From contig RDZE01000034.1 in the NCBI GenBank assembly GCA_004293905.1, positions 1-45,441 on the forward strand: a stretch of DNA of 45,441 nucleotides, written 5' to 3'. Positions 1 to 10,353 of the stretch are shown here, in pieces. The DNA comes from Cytophagales bacterium. GTDB taxonomy: Bacteria; Bacteroidota; Bacteroidia; Cytophagales; Microscillaceae. Position numbers and translations under genes: made by a program. The notes under the pieces are model-generated. The model searched no databases. It was not told the origin of the DNA and was given only the letters and a program-made list of their open reading frames with translations. Each line of letters starts with the position of its first letter. Positions within the stretch are counted from its first letter, which is position 1.

Positions 1-2784
1 CGTTCCATTGGTTTCTATCCAGCCACTAGTGCGCGTTAGGTTGGCTTCTGTACCCCCATAGGTTAGGTTATTATTTCCTAAAATGACTCTACCATTGGTT
101 AAGGTAAGTGTACCAGATACGGTAAAAGGTGTGCCTGCTGCCAATGTTACATTATTGGAGTTGTTGATGATGAGTGTTGAAAAAGTAGTAGCTCCTGTGG
201 CTGTTTGTGGATTTGTACCAGCAAACCTAAACACTCCAGAAAGAGGAGAGAATAAAGTACCTATATTATTAGTTAAGTTTCCTTCAAGTGTAACATTATT
301 TAGCCCTGTTGCAGCACCGTTAGAGTTTTGTAAAACTAAATCTCCTTTGATGGTAAGGGTACCTGAATTGAAACCTACATTTTGTGAGGGGCAATTCCAT
401 GTAAAATTACCAAAAGTTTGGTTGAGCCCTATTGGAGAACTGGTTGTTATTCCAGTAACAAGGCAAGTTGAACTCACTCCCCATGTAGCAGTAGGAAGCG
501 AACCTCCATTTTTCGCATGCTCATAAGTACTACCATTGGCAAAGGTCATTCCATTAGGGACTGTTCCTGAACCTATTGCTTTTGCTATTCCATTGATGGT
601 AGTTGTGGCTGGAGAGGCAAGCGTGAGGTTTCCTACTGAAACGTTGATGGTAGAACTTGCTGAAGTAGTAAGGGTTGAAATTGCGTTGGTATTGCCATTA
701 GAGAGGGTCAATACGCCAGTGCCTTGTATATCTATAATATTCGTTAGTCCTATATCTGCGGCATTGCTAACCGTAACCGTATTTCCTGTTTTGATGCGTA
801 CATTGGCATTTGTTACTCCCGCAGGGCTACAACCGCAATCAGGTCCTCCATCTGTATTAGACCAGTTCGTTGCTACGCTCCAATTTGCATTGCCCAATGT
901 GTAATAGTCCGTTGGTGCGCTGAATACCGTAAATCTTTGGTCAGCAGCAAGCGTGATGGTATTGGTAGTAACGAAGTTAGGCAAGGTAGGAGCATTGGTT
1001 GTTAAGGCTGTCCAAGCTGCTCCTGCATTACTTCGGTGAATCTGAGAACTTGTAGTAGGTGCTGCTCCTACATTCTGTAAAGTGATGGTACTTGTACCTG
1101 TCCCATTCAATACCCACATACCAATAGCGAGGGTTGGGTTGGTAATTGTAGGTGTAATGGTAGTTGTAAATCTGACACTGGTTGGACTGACAAAAGTACT
1201 TAAGATTACATTTCTCATTGCCGTAGCATCGCCCACAAAGAAGTTATTGCTGGCAGCAGGTGTACCTGTTCTAACAAAAGCCCCTGTTCCGTTGGTTTCT
1301 ATCCAGCCACTAGTGCGAGTAAGGTTGGCATTTGTACCAGCATAAGTAATATCTTTAACACCTAACTCTATTCGCCCAGCCGTCAAAGTAAGTGCATTGC
1401 TCACTATAACATTGCCATTAGGGGCGGTACCCGTTAATCTTACTTTATTATTGGGCGCAGTGGCTGTATTATTTATAACAAGATTAAAAAAAGTTGTATT
1501 CCCTATATCATTGTTAAAGGTTTGAGAGGTTGTTCCGCTAAAAGTAACGATTCCAGAGCGAGTATTCAAGGAAGAACCCGTGCCAATTATGTCGAATAAG
1601 CCCCCTTTGTAATCGATAGCAAAATTGGAGGCAGATACATCTAAGGTCGCCCCATTACTAATGTCTAAATTTCCATTGACTACAATATTGCCCATCAATG
1701 TTTTGGTACTGCCATTTCCATTAAATCTCACATTATTATATGTACCTGCAAGCACATTTTGATTAGAAAGCCCATTGTACCCTACAAAATCCCCTGTGCC
1801 AAAGGTAAAAGTTCCTCCATTGGTTACCATAGGGGCTACCGTAGCATTGTAAAACAAAGTAGCATTGGTATTGATGAAAGTACCTGTACCTCTCAATAGA
1901 CCCGTTTGTAAGTGATTGCCTACAATCGGTTTTTGATTGGTAAGGGTTGCTCCTGCTGTTATTTCTAAACCATTGACAGCATCGCCTAAGAGGTCAACAT
2001 TGCTTGCACCCGCTGCTACTATTACATTTTTGAATACATGCCCCGCTCCACCACCATTGCTAAAACGAGTGACCGAGCCAAAAGGACCGTTGGCTGTAAT
2101 GGTAAGCGATGTTCCAACAGGATTAAAAGTATAGTCTATATCTGATCCTATATCTATTACCCCTGAGCCATTGTTGGTGATATCGCCCCTGAAGGTGTAG
2201 CTATTTATTCCTAATGTAACACTAAAATTGCCTCCATTATTGACCGTCAATGTTCCTGTAAAGGTATTGCTTCCCCCTGTTACATCATCAAGGTAAGTAC
2301 CATCTACTTGCGTGTTTCCATTGACTGTAATACCAAATCCACTGGGCTTGAATATCCCTCCCGCACTAATTGTGAGGTCATTACAAGCAGCATTGGCAGT
2401 AAGCGTAACGGTGTTGGTATTACAAATGATGACATTGTCCGTAGCAGTAGGCGTAGTTGTGCCTGCCGACCCACCACAAACCGTTGACCAAGTATTGGGG
2501 TCGTTCCAATTGCCGTTAGTACGCGAATAATAAGTAGTAGTGGCAAAACGCGCTACCCCCAAATTGGTACTGAGCATATTGGCTAAAGACAAATCAGGCA
2601 AGCCATCACCGTCTATATCAGCTACTGCCACCGAAGCCCCTAAACCTGTAGTTCTGGCAATATCAATAGATTCGGCAAAGGCAATATTTCCTGTTCCTGA
2701 ACTCGTATTTCTATAAATGCGGAATAGAGTACTTGAAGAGTATATCAAATCCTTTTTACCATCTCCATCTACATCAGCTACATA
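1..2784 (-). CDS. C-terminal portion of giant secreted FG-GAP/repeat protein (frameshifted from its N-terminus, runs off left edge)
   Basis: The minus frame that uses plus-strand triplets starting at positions 1, 4, 7 and so on has no stop from about 2784 to position 1, roughly 928 codons. It has no start of its own. It begins with DVDGDGKKD and DIDGDGLPD, two more Ca-binding FG-GAP/VCBS repeats that continue those of the upstream fragment at 2778-4025. It then reads YYSRTNGNWNDPNTWS, a motif often seen in Bacteroidota T9SS cargo, followed by long Thr/Asn/Gly-rich beta-repeat modules. A second module (YYTLGNANWSVATNWS) follows, and the segment TRTSGWIETNG occurs twice, 428 codons apart. No sorting domain is visible because the gene leaves the window. 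It is most likely the rest of one large surface or secreted protein. Its function is unknown; adhesion or matrix binding is only a guess. Confidence 0.8.
8..1317 (-). repeat. Long-period module repeat (1284 bp) inside the giant secreted protein
   Basis: A 26-bp stretch at 8-33 is identical to 1292-1317, exactly 1284 bp (428 codons) away, and encodes TSGWIETNG in both places. The flanking sequences are similar but diverged (NLTYGGTEANLTRTSG against DITYAGTNANLTRTSG). This marks an in-frame module duplication, which may continue beyond the left edge. Confidence 0.7.
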
Positions 2785-4025
2785 CCCGCCAAACCCGTAA
2801 TGGTCAAAGCAGGCGAAGTAGGAAAGCTAAGTGTGCCCGGTACGGTGTTCGTATTTATAAAAATATCAATATTGAGTGTAGTAGTAGTGGAAATAGCTAT
2901 GTCATTGAGTCCATCTCCGTCAAAATCAGCGATGGCAATACTGCGAGAAACTCCCGCTGTTACGTTACGACTTGCAAAGGCAGAGAAGGATATTGTGCCT
3001 GATGTGCTATTATTCTCAAATATATTGATTGTGCCTTGATTAGTTGATGCTACAATGTCAGGCTTACCATCATTATCTATATCTCCCACATCTATCTGCT
3101 GTGGTTGAGAAAATACACCTGTCAAGTCAGTTCGTGTAAAAGACGTTGTTAAAATAGCCCCAGAGGTATAGACATTGCGAAAAACAGAAATCATTTGAGA
3201 AGCCGAGCCTATTTGGTTACTTGAAACAATATCTATTTTACCATCACCATCTATATCGGCTACTTCTACATCATTCACCCGATTTGCCCCTCCAGCAGGT
3301 AAGGCGATCACGACAATTGTTCCAAAACTAAAATTACCTACACCTGTACTTTGGTTTTCAAGAATCCCTATTTCCTCAGGAACCTGCATAGAAACCACTA
3401 TATCCAATTTTCCATCTCCATTGAAATCTGCCATTCTTACCCCTGAGATTCTCCTTGTGCTTAGGCTAACATTTGTATTAAAAGAAGAAGCATTGATGAT
3501 TCCCGGCGTGGCAGTATTTCTATATAATATCAAAGAACCAGTGCCACTACCCCCATCTGTAGCCACTACCACCTCTGTCTTTCCGTCTCCATCCAAATCC
3601 CCAACAGCTATACCATCTGACGAATTATTTGCTAAACCCGCAAAATTGACTATCGCCGCATAATTACTTGTGGCTAAGGCTTTGACAGGGAAGGTCAAAT
3701 TGAATACTTGTTTAGACTCCCCTATGAGTTTAGTAGCCGTATTGAGAATCCGCACAACCGTTTCGGATTCTAAGCCCACAGGTACTGTAACGGTTAGCGA
3801 GGTAGCTGATGCTGCCGTAACCGTAGCCCGTACTCCGCCAAACCAAACTACGTTATTGGCAAGAGTTGTATTAAAATTGTTTCCTGTGATGGTTACAGAA
3901 CTACCTGCTGCCCCTGAGGTTGTTGAAAAAGAACTAATTGTAGGTACTTGTCCCAAAGCAGTAGTTACAAAAGAGAAAAAAACAAATAAAATATGTAAAT
4001 ATTTACGGTAAAGTTGAGTATGCAT
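2778..4025 (-). CDS. N-terminal portion of giant secreted IPT/TIG + FG-GAP repeat protein (ends at a frameshift stop)
   Basis: This 415-residue frame starts with a signal peptide (residues 1-25, hydrophobic ILFVFFSFVTTALG). An IPT/TIG immunoglobulin-like domain follows at about 27-110 (TISSFSTTSGAAGSSVTITG), then FG-GAP/VCBS repeats at about 120-410 with Ca-binding loops such as DLDGDGKTE, DIDGDGKID and DFDGDGLND. Such repeats form an extracellular beta-propeller. The frame ends abruptly at a TAG just after TITGLAGM, but the next repeat continues in the -1 frame (YVADVDGDGKKD). One extra G in the GGG run (plus-strand CCC at 2785-2787) would join the two parts perfectly. I therefore read this as one gene split by a one-base deletion, either a real mutation or a sequencing error. 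About 410 bp upstream are non-coding and should hold its promoter. Confidence 0.85.
   Translation of the reverse strand: MHTQLYRKYLHILFVFFSFVTTALGQVPTISSFSTTSGAAGSSVTITGNNFNTTLANNVVWFGGVRATVTAASATSLTVTVPVGLESETVVRILNTATKLIGESKQVFNLTFPVKALATSNYAAIVNFAGLANNSSDGIAVGDLDGDGKTEVVVATDGGSGTGSLILYRNTATPGIINASSFNTNVSLSTRRISGVRMADFNGDGKLDIVVSMQVPEEIGILENQSTGVGNFSFGTIVVIALPAGGANRVNDVEVADIDGDGKIDIVSSNQIGSASQMISVFRNVYTSGAILTTSFTRTDLTGVFSQPQQIDVGDIDNDGKPDIVASTNQGTINIFENNSTSGTISFSAFASRNVTAGVSRSIAIADFDGDGLNDIAISTTTTLNIDIFINTNTVPGTLSFPTSPALTITGLAGM
2785..2787 (-). other. Frameshift site (one base missing in a C run)
   Basis: Reading the minus strand, the upstream frame gives ...TITGLAG and then ATG TAG. Restoring a single G in this short homopolymer gives TITGLAGYVADVDGDGKKD, an unbroken FG-GAP repeat. 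The frame after this point is then open for 928 codons, so this is a single lesion and not general decay. Confidence 0.8.
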
Positions 4026-4435
4026 ATTGGAATTGTATTGAGTCTTACAAAATATTTTTGTTGTTATTTATAGTTATGTGTAACAAATTAGTCAATATTA
4101 CTTTATTAATAGTAAATTTTTGGTTTTCAGGTACTCGTGAATATTTTTTACCATCAAATAAATACTTCCTTTTACTTAATGAATAGATAAGTATATAAAA
4201 AGCACTACACATGTTGGAATGTGAGTGATTTTCGATAATTGTGTAGTATTTTGGAGTAAATATTTTCCCAATGCTAAAAGAAAAGCCAAATAGAATGAGG
4301 AAAGAAAAATGAAAGTAATTTTTTTTTCATACAAAAATTAAATCAAAAGTAGAGTGTTAGTTTTAGTTGTATATTTTCTCTGCTGAAAGTGAATTGATGT
4401 TTATTAAACGTGTAGCTATGAATTAAGTTAGACTT
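4026..4435. other. Non-coding gap upstream of the FG-GAP gene
   Basis: This 410-bp AT-rich stretch holds no convincing gene. On the minus strand there is one exact TAnnTTTG-type -7 element (TACTTTTG, 4344-4351) about 320 bp above the FG-GAP start, without a clear -33 partner. I see no strong terminator after the phosphatase gene that ends at 4436. An 8-bp inverted repeat (4204-4211 with 4240-4247, 28-nt loop) is too weak to call. Confidence 0.4.
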
Positions 4436-6400
4436 TTATGAGTTTTCTTCGAGTTTTACCCCTATGACAAGTATGTCATCTATTTGTGTATAGGTTTTTC
4501 CTATCCAGTTTTTGAGTGTTTCTTGTAAAATATTTTTTTGTTGTTGCATTGGGTGTTTGGCTATCTCCTCAATGAGTGTTCTGAAACGAGAAATCATAAA
4601 TTTTCTTCCTTCTTCGCCCAATTGGTCTTTGTATCCGTCAGAAGCCAGATAAAATTGTATTGTGTTTTGGTAGTAGATTTCGTGTGGTGTAAAGTTTAAG
4701 ATTATATCGGGTTCGAAGCCTCCGATTGAGCGGGCATCTCCCTTGATAGACTGCATAGGGTTTTGGTCTGTTTTGTAGAAAAAGGCTTGTCGCGCGCTGG
4801 CAAAAGTAACTTTTTTGAGGCTTTTTTCTATGCAAGCCAATGTAATATCCATGCCATCGGTATTGTTTGTTTGGTCTTGTTTTAGAACTATTTTGATGTT
4901 TTTATGCAATTTTTCCAAAATAAGATGTACTTCTTCTATTTTTTCTACATACACAATTTGGTTCAGTTGGGCATTGGCAATCATGCTCATAAATGCACCG
5001 GGAATACCGTGCCCTGTGCAATCAATGGCAGCCATATATATTTTGTTGTTTCGGGTAGCAAACCAATAAAAATCGCCCGATACGATGTCGCGAGGTTTGA
5101 AAAAGATGAAATGTTCGGGCAAATATTCTTTGAGTGTATCGGGTAGCGGAAGTGTGGCTTCTTGTATGCGTTTGGCGTAGTTGATGCTGGAGGTGATTTT
5201 TTGGTTTTTCTCCTCCACTAAGTTTTTTTGTTGTTTGAGTTCTTCGGTTCTTTGCTCTACTTTTTCCTCGAGTTGTGCATTGAGCAGGGTGTATTTCGTA
5301 AGGAGTTCATCTACGGCGACCGCCATAATTCGGAATGATTGGGTAAGTTCGCCGAGTTCATTTTTTTGCTCATACTGAAAACTAAGTTCAAAATCGCCTT
5401 GTGCTACCTTTTTAGCGGCATGGTTCAGTGCCAACACGGGAATAATGACTTGTTTTTGTATCATCATAGACATGAGGTACATGGCAAAAAGAATAAAAAT
5501 GAATGTGATGCTGATGAAATTGATGATGAGCAAACCCGATTGATTGGCTTTTTGGAGCAGTGATTGGTTTTTGTGTGCAATCAGGGGTTGTATTTTGCTA
5601 TTGAGTAGGGTATCTATTTGGGCTTGGGTATTTTGGAAATCGCGCCAGAAAAAACTTTGTTTGGCTTCTAACTGAATGAGTTCATTGCCTAAATTGACCG
5701 TAATGCCAAAATTTTTATTCATGTTATCTATCCAAGCACGGTCGGGGTGGTTGGTGTGTAAGTAGTTGTCTTCTACTTGCAAATAGTTAAGTTTTTTTTG
5801 TGCTATTTTTTGTACACTTTCTATGTCTTTGAGAATGATATAACTTTCTATGCCATTGAGCAATTCTTTATTAAGGCTATAAAAATCGGAAATGACTTTC
5901 AGTTTGGCTAAAATATCGTTGTTGGGTTGTTTGATGTATTTGCGAAAAAGGTCATCTACCAAATCATCTAAGAGAATAATCATGGCGCGGAGTGCGAACA
6001 GTTTTTCGTGTTTTCGGAATGAGGTAGTGAGGAGGCTATCTGTCAGTTGGTCAAATTTATTATGGTACTCAAAAAGTTTTTCGCCTAATAGTTTCTCTTC
6101 GGTTTGTTGGGCAAATTGTTTGTAAAGGGCAATGTGTTCTTTGAGTTTTTTTTGTTGATTACTGATGTTTTTTCGTTGTTCTTCGTGGTTATTATCCACA
6201 TAGTCTTGCAAAGCATTGGCAATGGAAGCATTGATGATTTCTATTTCGAGTACTGTTTTTTCAAAAGGCTCTTCAAGATTGACAATTTGGGCTATGTCTT
6301 TTTGAATAAAATACAACTGTATGAATATGAAAGCACCTACTAATAGTGCCAACACAAGCGTAGTAGAAAAGATAAGAAAGAAGAGCCTTCTGATTCGCAT
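4436..6400 (-). CDS. Membrane HAMP-SpoIIE family PP2C serine/threonine phosphatase
   Basis: This is a probable sensor phosphatase of the inner membrane. A transmembrane helix lies at the N-terminus (RRLFFLIFSTTLVLALLVG), followed by a helical, mostly periplasmic sensor region of about 260 residues and a second helix (LLIINFISITFIFILFAMYL). After these come a HAMP linker, a coiled coil, the SINYAKRIQEA motif typical of Bacteroidota SpoIIE proteins, and a C-terminal SpoIIE/PP2C domain of about 230 residues. Metal-site motifs are present: GDFYWF, AIDCTGHGIPGAFM, DGMDITLA and SDGYKDQ. Known SpoIIE phosphatases dephosphorylate STAS-domain antagonists. The frame is open up to an ATG at 6451, but I prefer the ATG at 6400, where the protein begins MRIRRLFF directly before the first helix. 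It lies 14-65 nt behind the helicase gene and is probably co-transcribed with it. It resembles the phosphatase domain at 18810-22670 (shared DDILVIG ending). Confidence 0.88.
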   Translation of the reverse strand: MRIRRLFFLIFSTTLVLALLVGAFIFIQLYFIQKDIAQIVNLEEPFEKTVLEIEIINASIANALQDYVDNNHEEQRKNISNQQKKLKEHIALYKQFAQQTEEKLLGEKLFEYHNKFDQLTDSLLTTSFRKHEKLFALRAMIILLDDLVDDLFRKYIKQPNNDILAKLKVISDFYSLNKELLNGIESYIILKDIESVQKIAQKKLNYLQVEDNYLHTNHPDRAWIDNMNKNFGITVNLGNELIQLEAKQSFFWRDFQNTQAQIDTLLNSKIQPLIAHKNQSLLQKANQSGLLIINFISITFIFILFAMYLMSMMIQKQVIIPVLALNHAAKKVAQGDFELSFQYEQKNELGELTQSFRIMAVAVDELLTKYTLLNAQLEEKVEQRTEELKQQKNLVEEKNQKITSSINYAKRIQEATLPLPDTLKEYLPEHFIFFKPRDIVSGDFYWFATRNNKIYMAAIDCTGHGIPGAFMSMIANAQLNQIVYVEKIEEVHLILEKLHKNIKIVLKQDQTNNTDGMDITLACIEKSLKKVTFASARQAFFYKTDQNPMQSIKGDARSIGGFEPDIILNFTPHEIYYQNTIQFYLASDGYKDQLGEEGRKFMISRFRTLIEEIAKHPMQQQKNILQETLKNWIGKTYTQIDDILVIGVKLEENS

Positions 6401-6465
6401 ATTTTTGGTTGGATAGGTGATTGTAGTGCAATATTCGTACAAAAATTGCATTTTGCCTTTTCTTT

Positions 6466-8703
6466 TTATAGGATTCTCAGTTTGGCAAAACTCAATAACA
6501 GGGTTTTTTCTCCTGCATCGTCAAAGTCTACAATGGCTTTTCGGTCATTGCCTTGCAGTTCTAACTCTTTGACAGTGCCTATGCCAAATTTGATATGCTC
6601 TACCCTAATGCCTACTTTTAGGTCGTTGGGGTTGCTTGGTTTAAAATCGGCAGGTGGTGGTGTAGCTTTGGGTTTTGGGGTGCTTACTTTGGTATATCCC
6701 TGCCTTTGGTGCATTAGATTTTTGACAAAACTTGTGTTTACTTCTATATTTTGGTTTCTTGTTTTTTCGTGTTGTATGTGGTCTTTGTCTATTTCTTCTA
6801 AAAAGCGGCTGGGTTCGCATTCTTTGAGCCTTCCGTGTTGGTAGCGCGAGAGTGCATAAGAGAGTGTAAGTTTGTTTTCGGCGCGTGTGATGGCTACATA
6901 AAACAGGCGGCGTTCTTCTTCTAAATCGGCGCGTGAGCTAAGCATCATTTGTGAGGGGAAAAGGTCTTCTTCCATTCCTACGATGTACACATGCGAAAAT
7001 TCAAGTCCTTTGGAGGCGTGAATGGTCATCAGTGTAATGCGTTCTTCGCCATCGTCTTTAGATTCGTCTACGCTTGTGAGCAAGGCAATTTGTTGCAGAA
7101 AGGCAGAAAGGCTTTTGTCTTCATTTTCTATGTTGTCAGTAAATTCTTTGACCGCATTGAGCAACTCTTGTACGTTTTCGTAGCGTGCCAATCCATCTAC
7201 GGTTTTGTCTTCGTAGAGTTCTTTGATTAAGCCCGAATTTTTGGCTATTTCAGTAGCGGCTTTGTAAGCGTCTTTTTGGTTGGCTACTATCTGAAAACTT
7301 TTAATCAACTGTGCAAAAGTATCTATAGTAGTTACATTTTTACCCGTAAGGTATTTTTGTATATTGCTTACTACTTGCCATATTGGGAGGTCGTTTTCGT
7401 AGGCAAATACAATCATTTTGGCTACTGTGGTATCGCCAATGCCTCTTTTAGGAAGGTTAATAATTCTTTTGAGTGCCTCTTCGTCATTGGGGTTCACTGC
7501 CATGCGAAAATAGGCGAGCAAGTCCTTGATTTCGCGGCGTTGGTAAAACGAAAGCCCCCCAACGATTTTGTATTTAATGTTCATTCTTCGGAGTGCCTCT
7601 TCCAAAGAGCGTGATTGTGCGTTGGTACGGTATAGCACCGCAAAATGACTATTGGTAAGTCCTGCGTTATTTTTTTCTTCAAAAATAGACTGCGCCACCA
7701 AACGCCCTTCTTCGGAATCGGAATGTGCTTTGACTATTTTGATGGGCGTGCCTTGCTCGTTGTCTGTCCAAACGTTTTTTTTGAGTTGTTTTTGGTTGTG
7801 GGCTATCAATGAATTGGCAACTTGCACAATGGTTTTGGTAGAGCGGTAGTTTTGCTCTAAGCGAATGACTTTGAGGTCGGGGTAGTCTTTTTCGAAGTTG
7901 AGAATGTTTTGAATATCTGCCCCTCTGAAGGCATAGATACTTTGGGCATCATCGCCTACTACGCAAATATTTTGGTGTACGGAAGCCAATTTTCGCACTA
8001 TTTCGTATTGCGCGAAGTTCGTATCTTGGAACTCATCAATGAGCAAATATTTGAATTTGTGTTGGTATTTATAGAGTATGTCTAAATGCTCTTTGAAAAG
8101 TATGTTGGTAAAAAAAAGAATGTCATCAAAGTCCATTGCATTGGCTTTGAAGAGTCTTAGTTGGTAGTTTTTGAATATTTTCCCTATTTCGGGGCGTTGG
8201 TAGGCAATGTCATCTGCCAAAAAGATAGGGTTTTGGTTGTATTCCTGCCAAGAAACCATTCGGTTTTTCGCTCCTGAGATTCTATTGAGCACTGTGGAAG
8301 GCTTGTATACTTTGTCATCGAGGTTCATTTCTTTGATGATAGCCTTGAGCAAAGATTTGGAATCGTCTGTATCGTAAATGGTAAAATTGTGGTCAAAACC
8401 TATTTTTTCAGCTTCTATTCTTAGTATTTTAGCAAAAACAGAGTGAAACGTTCCCATCCAAAGGTTGCGCGCCTCTGTACCCACGAGTTTTTCGATGCGT
8501 TGTCGCATTTCGCCTGCGGCTTTATTGGTAAAAGTAAGTGCCATGATATTAAAAGGCTCTACTTTGTTGTAAATCAGATGTGCGATGCGGTAAGTGAGTA
8601 CGCGTGTTTTTCCAGAACCTGCCCCTGCAATAATCATTAGAGGTCCGTCTGTGTGCAATACTGCTTCGCTTTGGGGTTCGTTGAGCCCTTTTAAATAGTA
8701 CAT
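6466..8703 (-). CDS. uvrD: UvrD/PcrA-type superfamily 1 DNA helicase
   Basis: This is an ATP-dependent 3'-5' DNA helicase for repair and for clearing replication blocks, acting in the cytoplasm. The 745 residues match the usual family length. The helicase motifs appear in order: Walker A AGAGSGKT (26-33), Walker B LLIDEFQDTN, motif III VVGDDAQSIYAFRGAD, motif IV LEQNYRS, motif V TIHASKGLEFSHVY with EEDLFP, and motif VI RRLFYVAITRAENKL. The C-terminal 45 residues (GIRVEHIKFGIGTV to the end) are the Tudor-like tail of PcrA/UvrD that contacts RNA polymerase in studied homologues. It lies 41 nt behind the carboxyltransferase gene and just ahead of the phosphatase gene, so a three-gene operon is likely. 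UvrD and PcrA cannot be told apart by eye; the assignment to the family is secure. Confidence 0.96.
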   Translation of the reverse strand: MYYLKGLNEPQSEAVLHTDGPLMIIAGAGSGKTRVLTYRIAHLIYNKVEPFNIMALTFTNKAAGEMRQRIEKLVGTEARNLWMGTFHSVFAKILRIEAEKIGFDHNFTIYDTDDSKSLLKAIIKEMNLDDKVYKPSTVLNRISGAKNRMVSWQEYNQNPIFLADDIAYQRPEIGKIFKNYQLRLFKANAMDFDDILFFTNILFKEHLDILYKYQHKFKYLLIDEFQDTNFAQYEIVRKLASVHQNICVVGDDAQSIYAFRGADIQNILNFEKDYPDLKVIRLEQNYRSTKTIVQVANSLIAHNQKQLKKNVWTDNEQGTPIKIVKAHSDSEEGRLVAQSIFEEKNNAGLTNSHFAVLYRTNAQSRSLEEALRRMNIKYKIVGGLSFYQRREIKDLLAYFRMAVNPNDEEALKRIINLPKRGIGDTTVAKMIVFAYENDLPIWQVVSNIQKYLTGKNVTTIDTFAQLIKSFQIVANQKDAYKAATEIAKNSGLIKELYEDKTVDGLARYENVQELLNAVKEFTDNIENEDKSLSAFLQQIALLTSVDESKDDGEERITLMTIHASKGLEFSHVYIVGMEEDLFPSQMMLSSRADLEEERRLFYVAITRAENKLTLSYALSRYQHGRLKECEPSRFLEEIDKDHIQHEKTRNQNIEVNTSFVKNLMHQRQGYTKVSTPKPKATPPPADFKPSNPNDLKVGIRVEHIKFGIGTVKELELQGNDRKAIVDFDDAGEKTLLLSFAKLRIL

Positions 8704-8744
8704 ATTGTTTTTTGGTATCTGAATTTTTTTTTGACAAAAGAGAT

Positions 8745-10307
8745 TTACAAGGGAATATTGCCGTGTTTCTTTTTTGGGGTATTGACTACTTTGTTTTCTA
8801 ACATCTGAAAGGCTCTTATCAGTTTGGCGCGAGTTTGTTCGGGCATAATTACCTCATCTATAAAACCACGATGTGCGGCTTTGTATGGGTTGGCAAATTT
8901 CTCGGTGTACTCTTCTACTTTTTCTTGTAGTTTGGCTTCGGGGTTTTCGGCTTCTTGTATTTCTTTCTTAAAAATAATTTCTGCTGCTCCCTTTGCGCCC
9001 ATCACTGCTATTTCGGCAGTAGGCCAAGCATAATTCATATCTGCGCCTATGTGTTTAGAGTTCATCACATCATAAGCACCACCGTAGGCTTTACGCGTGA
9101 TGACGGTAATGCGGGGCACGGTCGCTTCGCAAAAGGCATAGAGGAGTTTTGCTCCATTGGTGATGATGGCGTTCCATTCTTGGTCAGTACCGGGTAAAAA
9201 ACCGGGAACATCTTCTAACACCAATAAAGGAATATTGAAAGAATCGCAAAAACGTACAAAACGCGCGGCTTTAGTGCTGGAATGTATGTCTAAAACACCT
9301 GCCAATACAGCAGGTTGATTGCCTACAATGCCAATGCTTCTGCCTGCCAAGCGCGCAAAACCTACCACAATATTTTCAGCAAAATTTTTATGAATTTCTA
9401 AAAAACTACCCTCGTCTATGATGTGCTCAATGACTTCGCGCATGTCATAGGGTTGATTAGGGTTTTCGGGTATGAGGTCGTTCAGTGCCGTGCGTAGCTC
9501 GCTTGCAGGGGCTTCGTAGGGCAAAAATGGTGCATCTTCCTCACAATTTTGAGGCATGAAACTGAGTAGTTTTTTGAGTTGTTCTATACACTCCACTTCG
9601 TTGGCACAAGCAAAATGCGTAACACCACTTTTGGTGCTGTGTGTGCTTGCCCCGCCTAATTCTTCAAAGGTTACTTCTTCGTGTGTTACTGTTTTTACTA
9701 CATTGGGTCCTGTAACGAACATATAAGAACTATTTTCTACCATCATAATGAAATCAGTAATAGCAGGCGAATATACTGCCCCTCCTGCACAGGGTCCCAT
9801 AATGGCAGAAATTTGAGGAATCACGCCAGAGGCTAAAGTATTGCGATAGAATATATCGGCATAGCCTGCCAACGATGTTACACCCTCCTGAATACGTGCC
9901 CCCCCTGAATCGTTCAACCCTATGACAGGTGCCCCGTTTTTCATTGCCAAATCCATAATTTTACAGATTTTTTCGGCATAGGTTTCTGAAAGAGAACCAC
10001 CGAAAACGGTAAAATCTTGTGAAAAAACATAGACCAAACGACCTGCTACTGTGCCATAGCCCGTAATGACACCATCGCCCAAATAATATTCTTTGTCTAA
10101 GCCAAAATCTTTGCAACGGTGCATCACAAAACGCCCTATTTCCTCAAAAGAGCCTTCATCTAAAAGTAACTCAATGCGCTCGCGTGCCGTAAGTTTTCCT
10201 TTTTTATGTTGCGAATTGATTTTTTCTTGCCCTCCGCCTAAGAGTGCCTCTGCGTTTTTACGTGCTAAAGTATCTATTTTGGTTTGATGTTTTTTATTTT
10301 GCGACAT
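8745..10307 (-). CDS. pccB: Acyl-CoA (probably propionyl-CoA) carboxylase, carboxyltransferase beta subunit
   Basis: This 520-residue subunit transfers carboxyl from biotin to propionyl- or acetyl-CoA. Propionyl-CoA carboxylation feeds methylmalonyl-CoA and succinyl-CoA. Both crotonase-fold halves are present: the N-terminal half with [22 protein letters not shown] and the FVTGP motif, and the C-terminal half with [20 protein letters not shown] and [14 protein letters not shown]. The frame is open further upstream to 10472, but those 55 residues are unlike the family and would overlap the promoter region of the opposite-strand LRR gene. The ATG at 10307 gives the usual N-terminus ([16 protein letters not shown]). 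A methylmalonyl-CoA decarboxylase alpha subunit is the main alternative. The biotin-carrying alpha subunit is not in this window. It is likely the first gene of an operon with uvrD and the SpoIIE phosphatase. Confidence 0.93.
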   Translation of the reverse strand: MSQNKKHQTKIDTLARKNAEALLGGGQEKINSQHKKGKLTARERIELLLDEGSFEEIGRFVMHRCKDFGLDKEYYLGDGVITGYGTVAGRLVYVFSQDFTVFGGSLSETYAEKICKIMDLAMKNGAPVIGLNDSGGARIQEGVTSLAGYADIFYRNTLASGVIPQISAIMGPCAGGAVYSPAITDFIMMVENSSYMFVTGPNVVKTVTHEEVTFEELGGASTHSTKSGVTHFACANEVECIEQLKKLLSFMPQNCEEDAPFLPYEAPASELRTALNDLIPENPNQPYDMREVIEHIIDEGSFLEIHKNFAENIVVGFARLAGRSIGIVGNQPAVLAGVLDIHSSTKAARFVRFCDSFNIPLLVLEDVPGFLPGTDQEWNAIITNGAKLLYAFCEATVPRITVITRKAYGGAYDVMNSKHIGADMNYAWPTAEIAVMGAKGAAEIIFKKEIQEAENPEAKLQEKVEEYTEKFANPYKAAHRGFIDEVIMPEQTRAKLIRAFQMLENKVVNTPKKKHGNIPL

Positions 10308-10345
10308 ATTCCTGATGGGGTAGTTTTTGACTGAAAATAATGCCT

Positions 10346-10353
10346 CAAAGATA
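10346..10353 (-). promoter_or_regulatory. Bacteroidota -7 promoter element for the carboxyltransferase operon
   Basis: On the minus strand this reads TATCTTTG, an exact match to the Bacteroidota -7 consensus TAnnTTTG. It lies 38 nt above the ATG at 10307, which leaves a leader of about 30 nt. No good TTG is seen about 20 nt upstream, so only the -7 half is supported. Confidence 0.5.

Noticed and set aside
83..2530. Several open frames of 65-147 codons on the plus strand
   Set aside because: They are shadows of the Thr/Asn/Gly-rich repeats of the minus-strand secreted protein; the translations are low-complexity Val/Pro-rich with no domain.
2778..2790. Programmed -1 ribosomal frameshifting
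   Set aside because: There is no slippery heptamer of the X XXY YYZ type and no obvious stimulating hairpin; a missing base explains the data better.
4204..4247. Inverted repeat of 8 bp with a 28-nt loop in the 410-bp gap
   Set aside because: The stem is short, the loop is long and no T tract follows; it is expected by chance in AT-rich DNA.
4274..4330. A possible 18-residue hydrophobic peptide (MKKKLLSFFFPHSIWLFF) behind a TACTTTTG box on the minus strand
   Set aside because: Too short to support, and the promoter lacks a -33 partner; kept only as a note.
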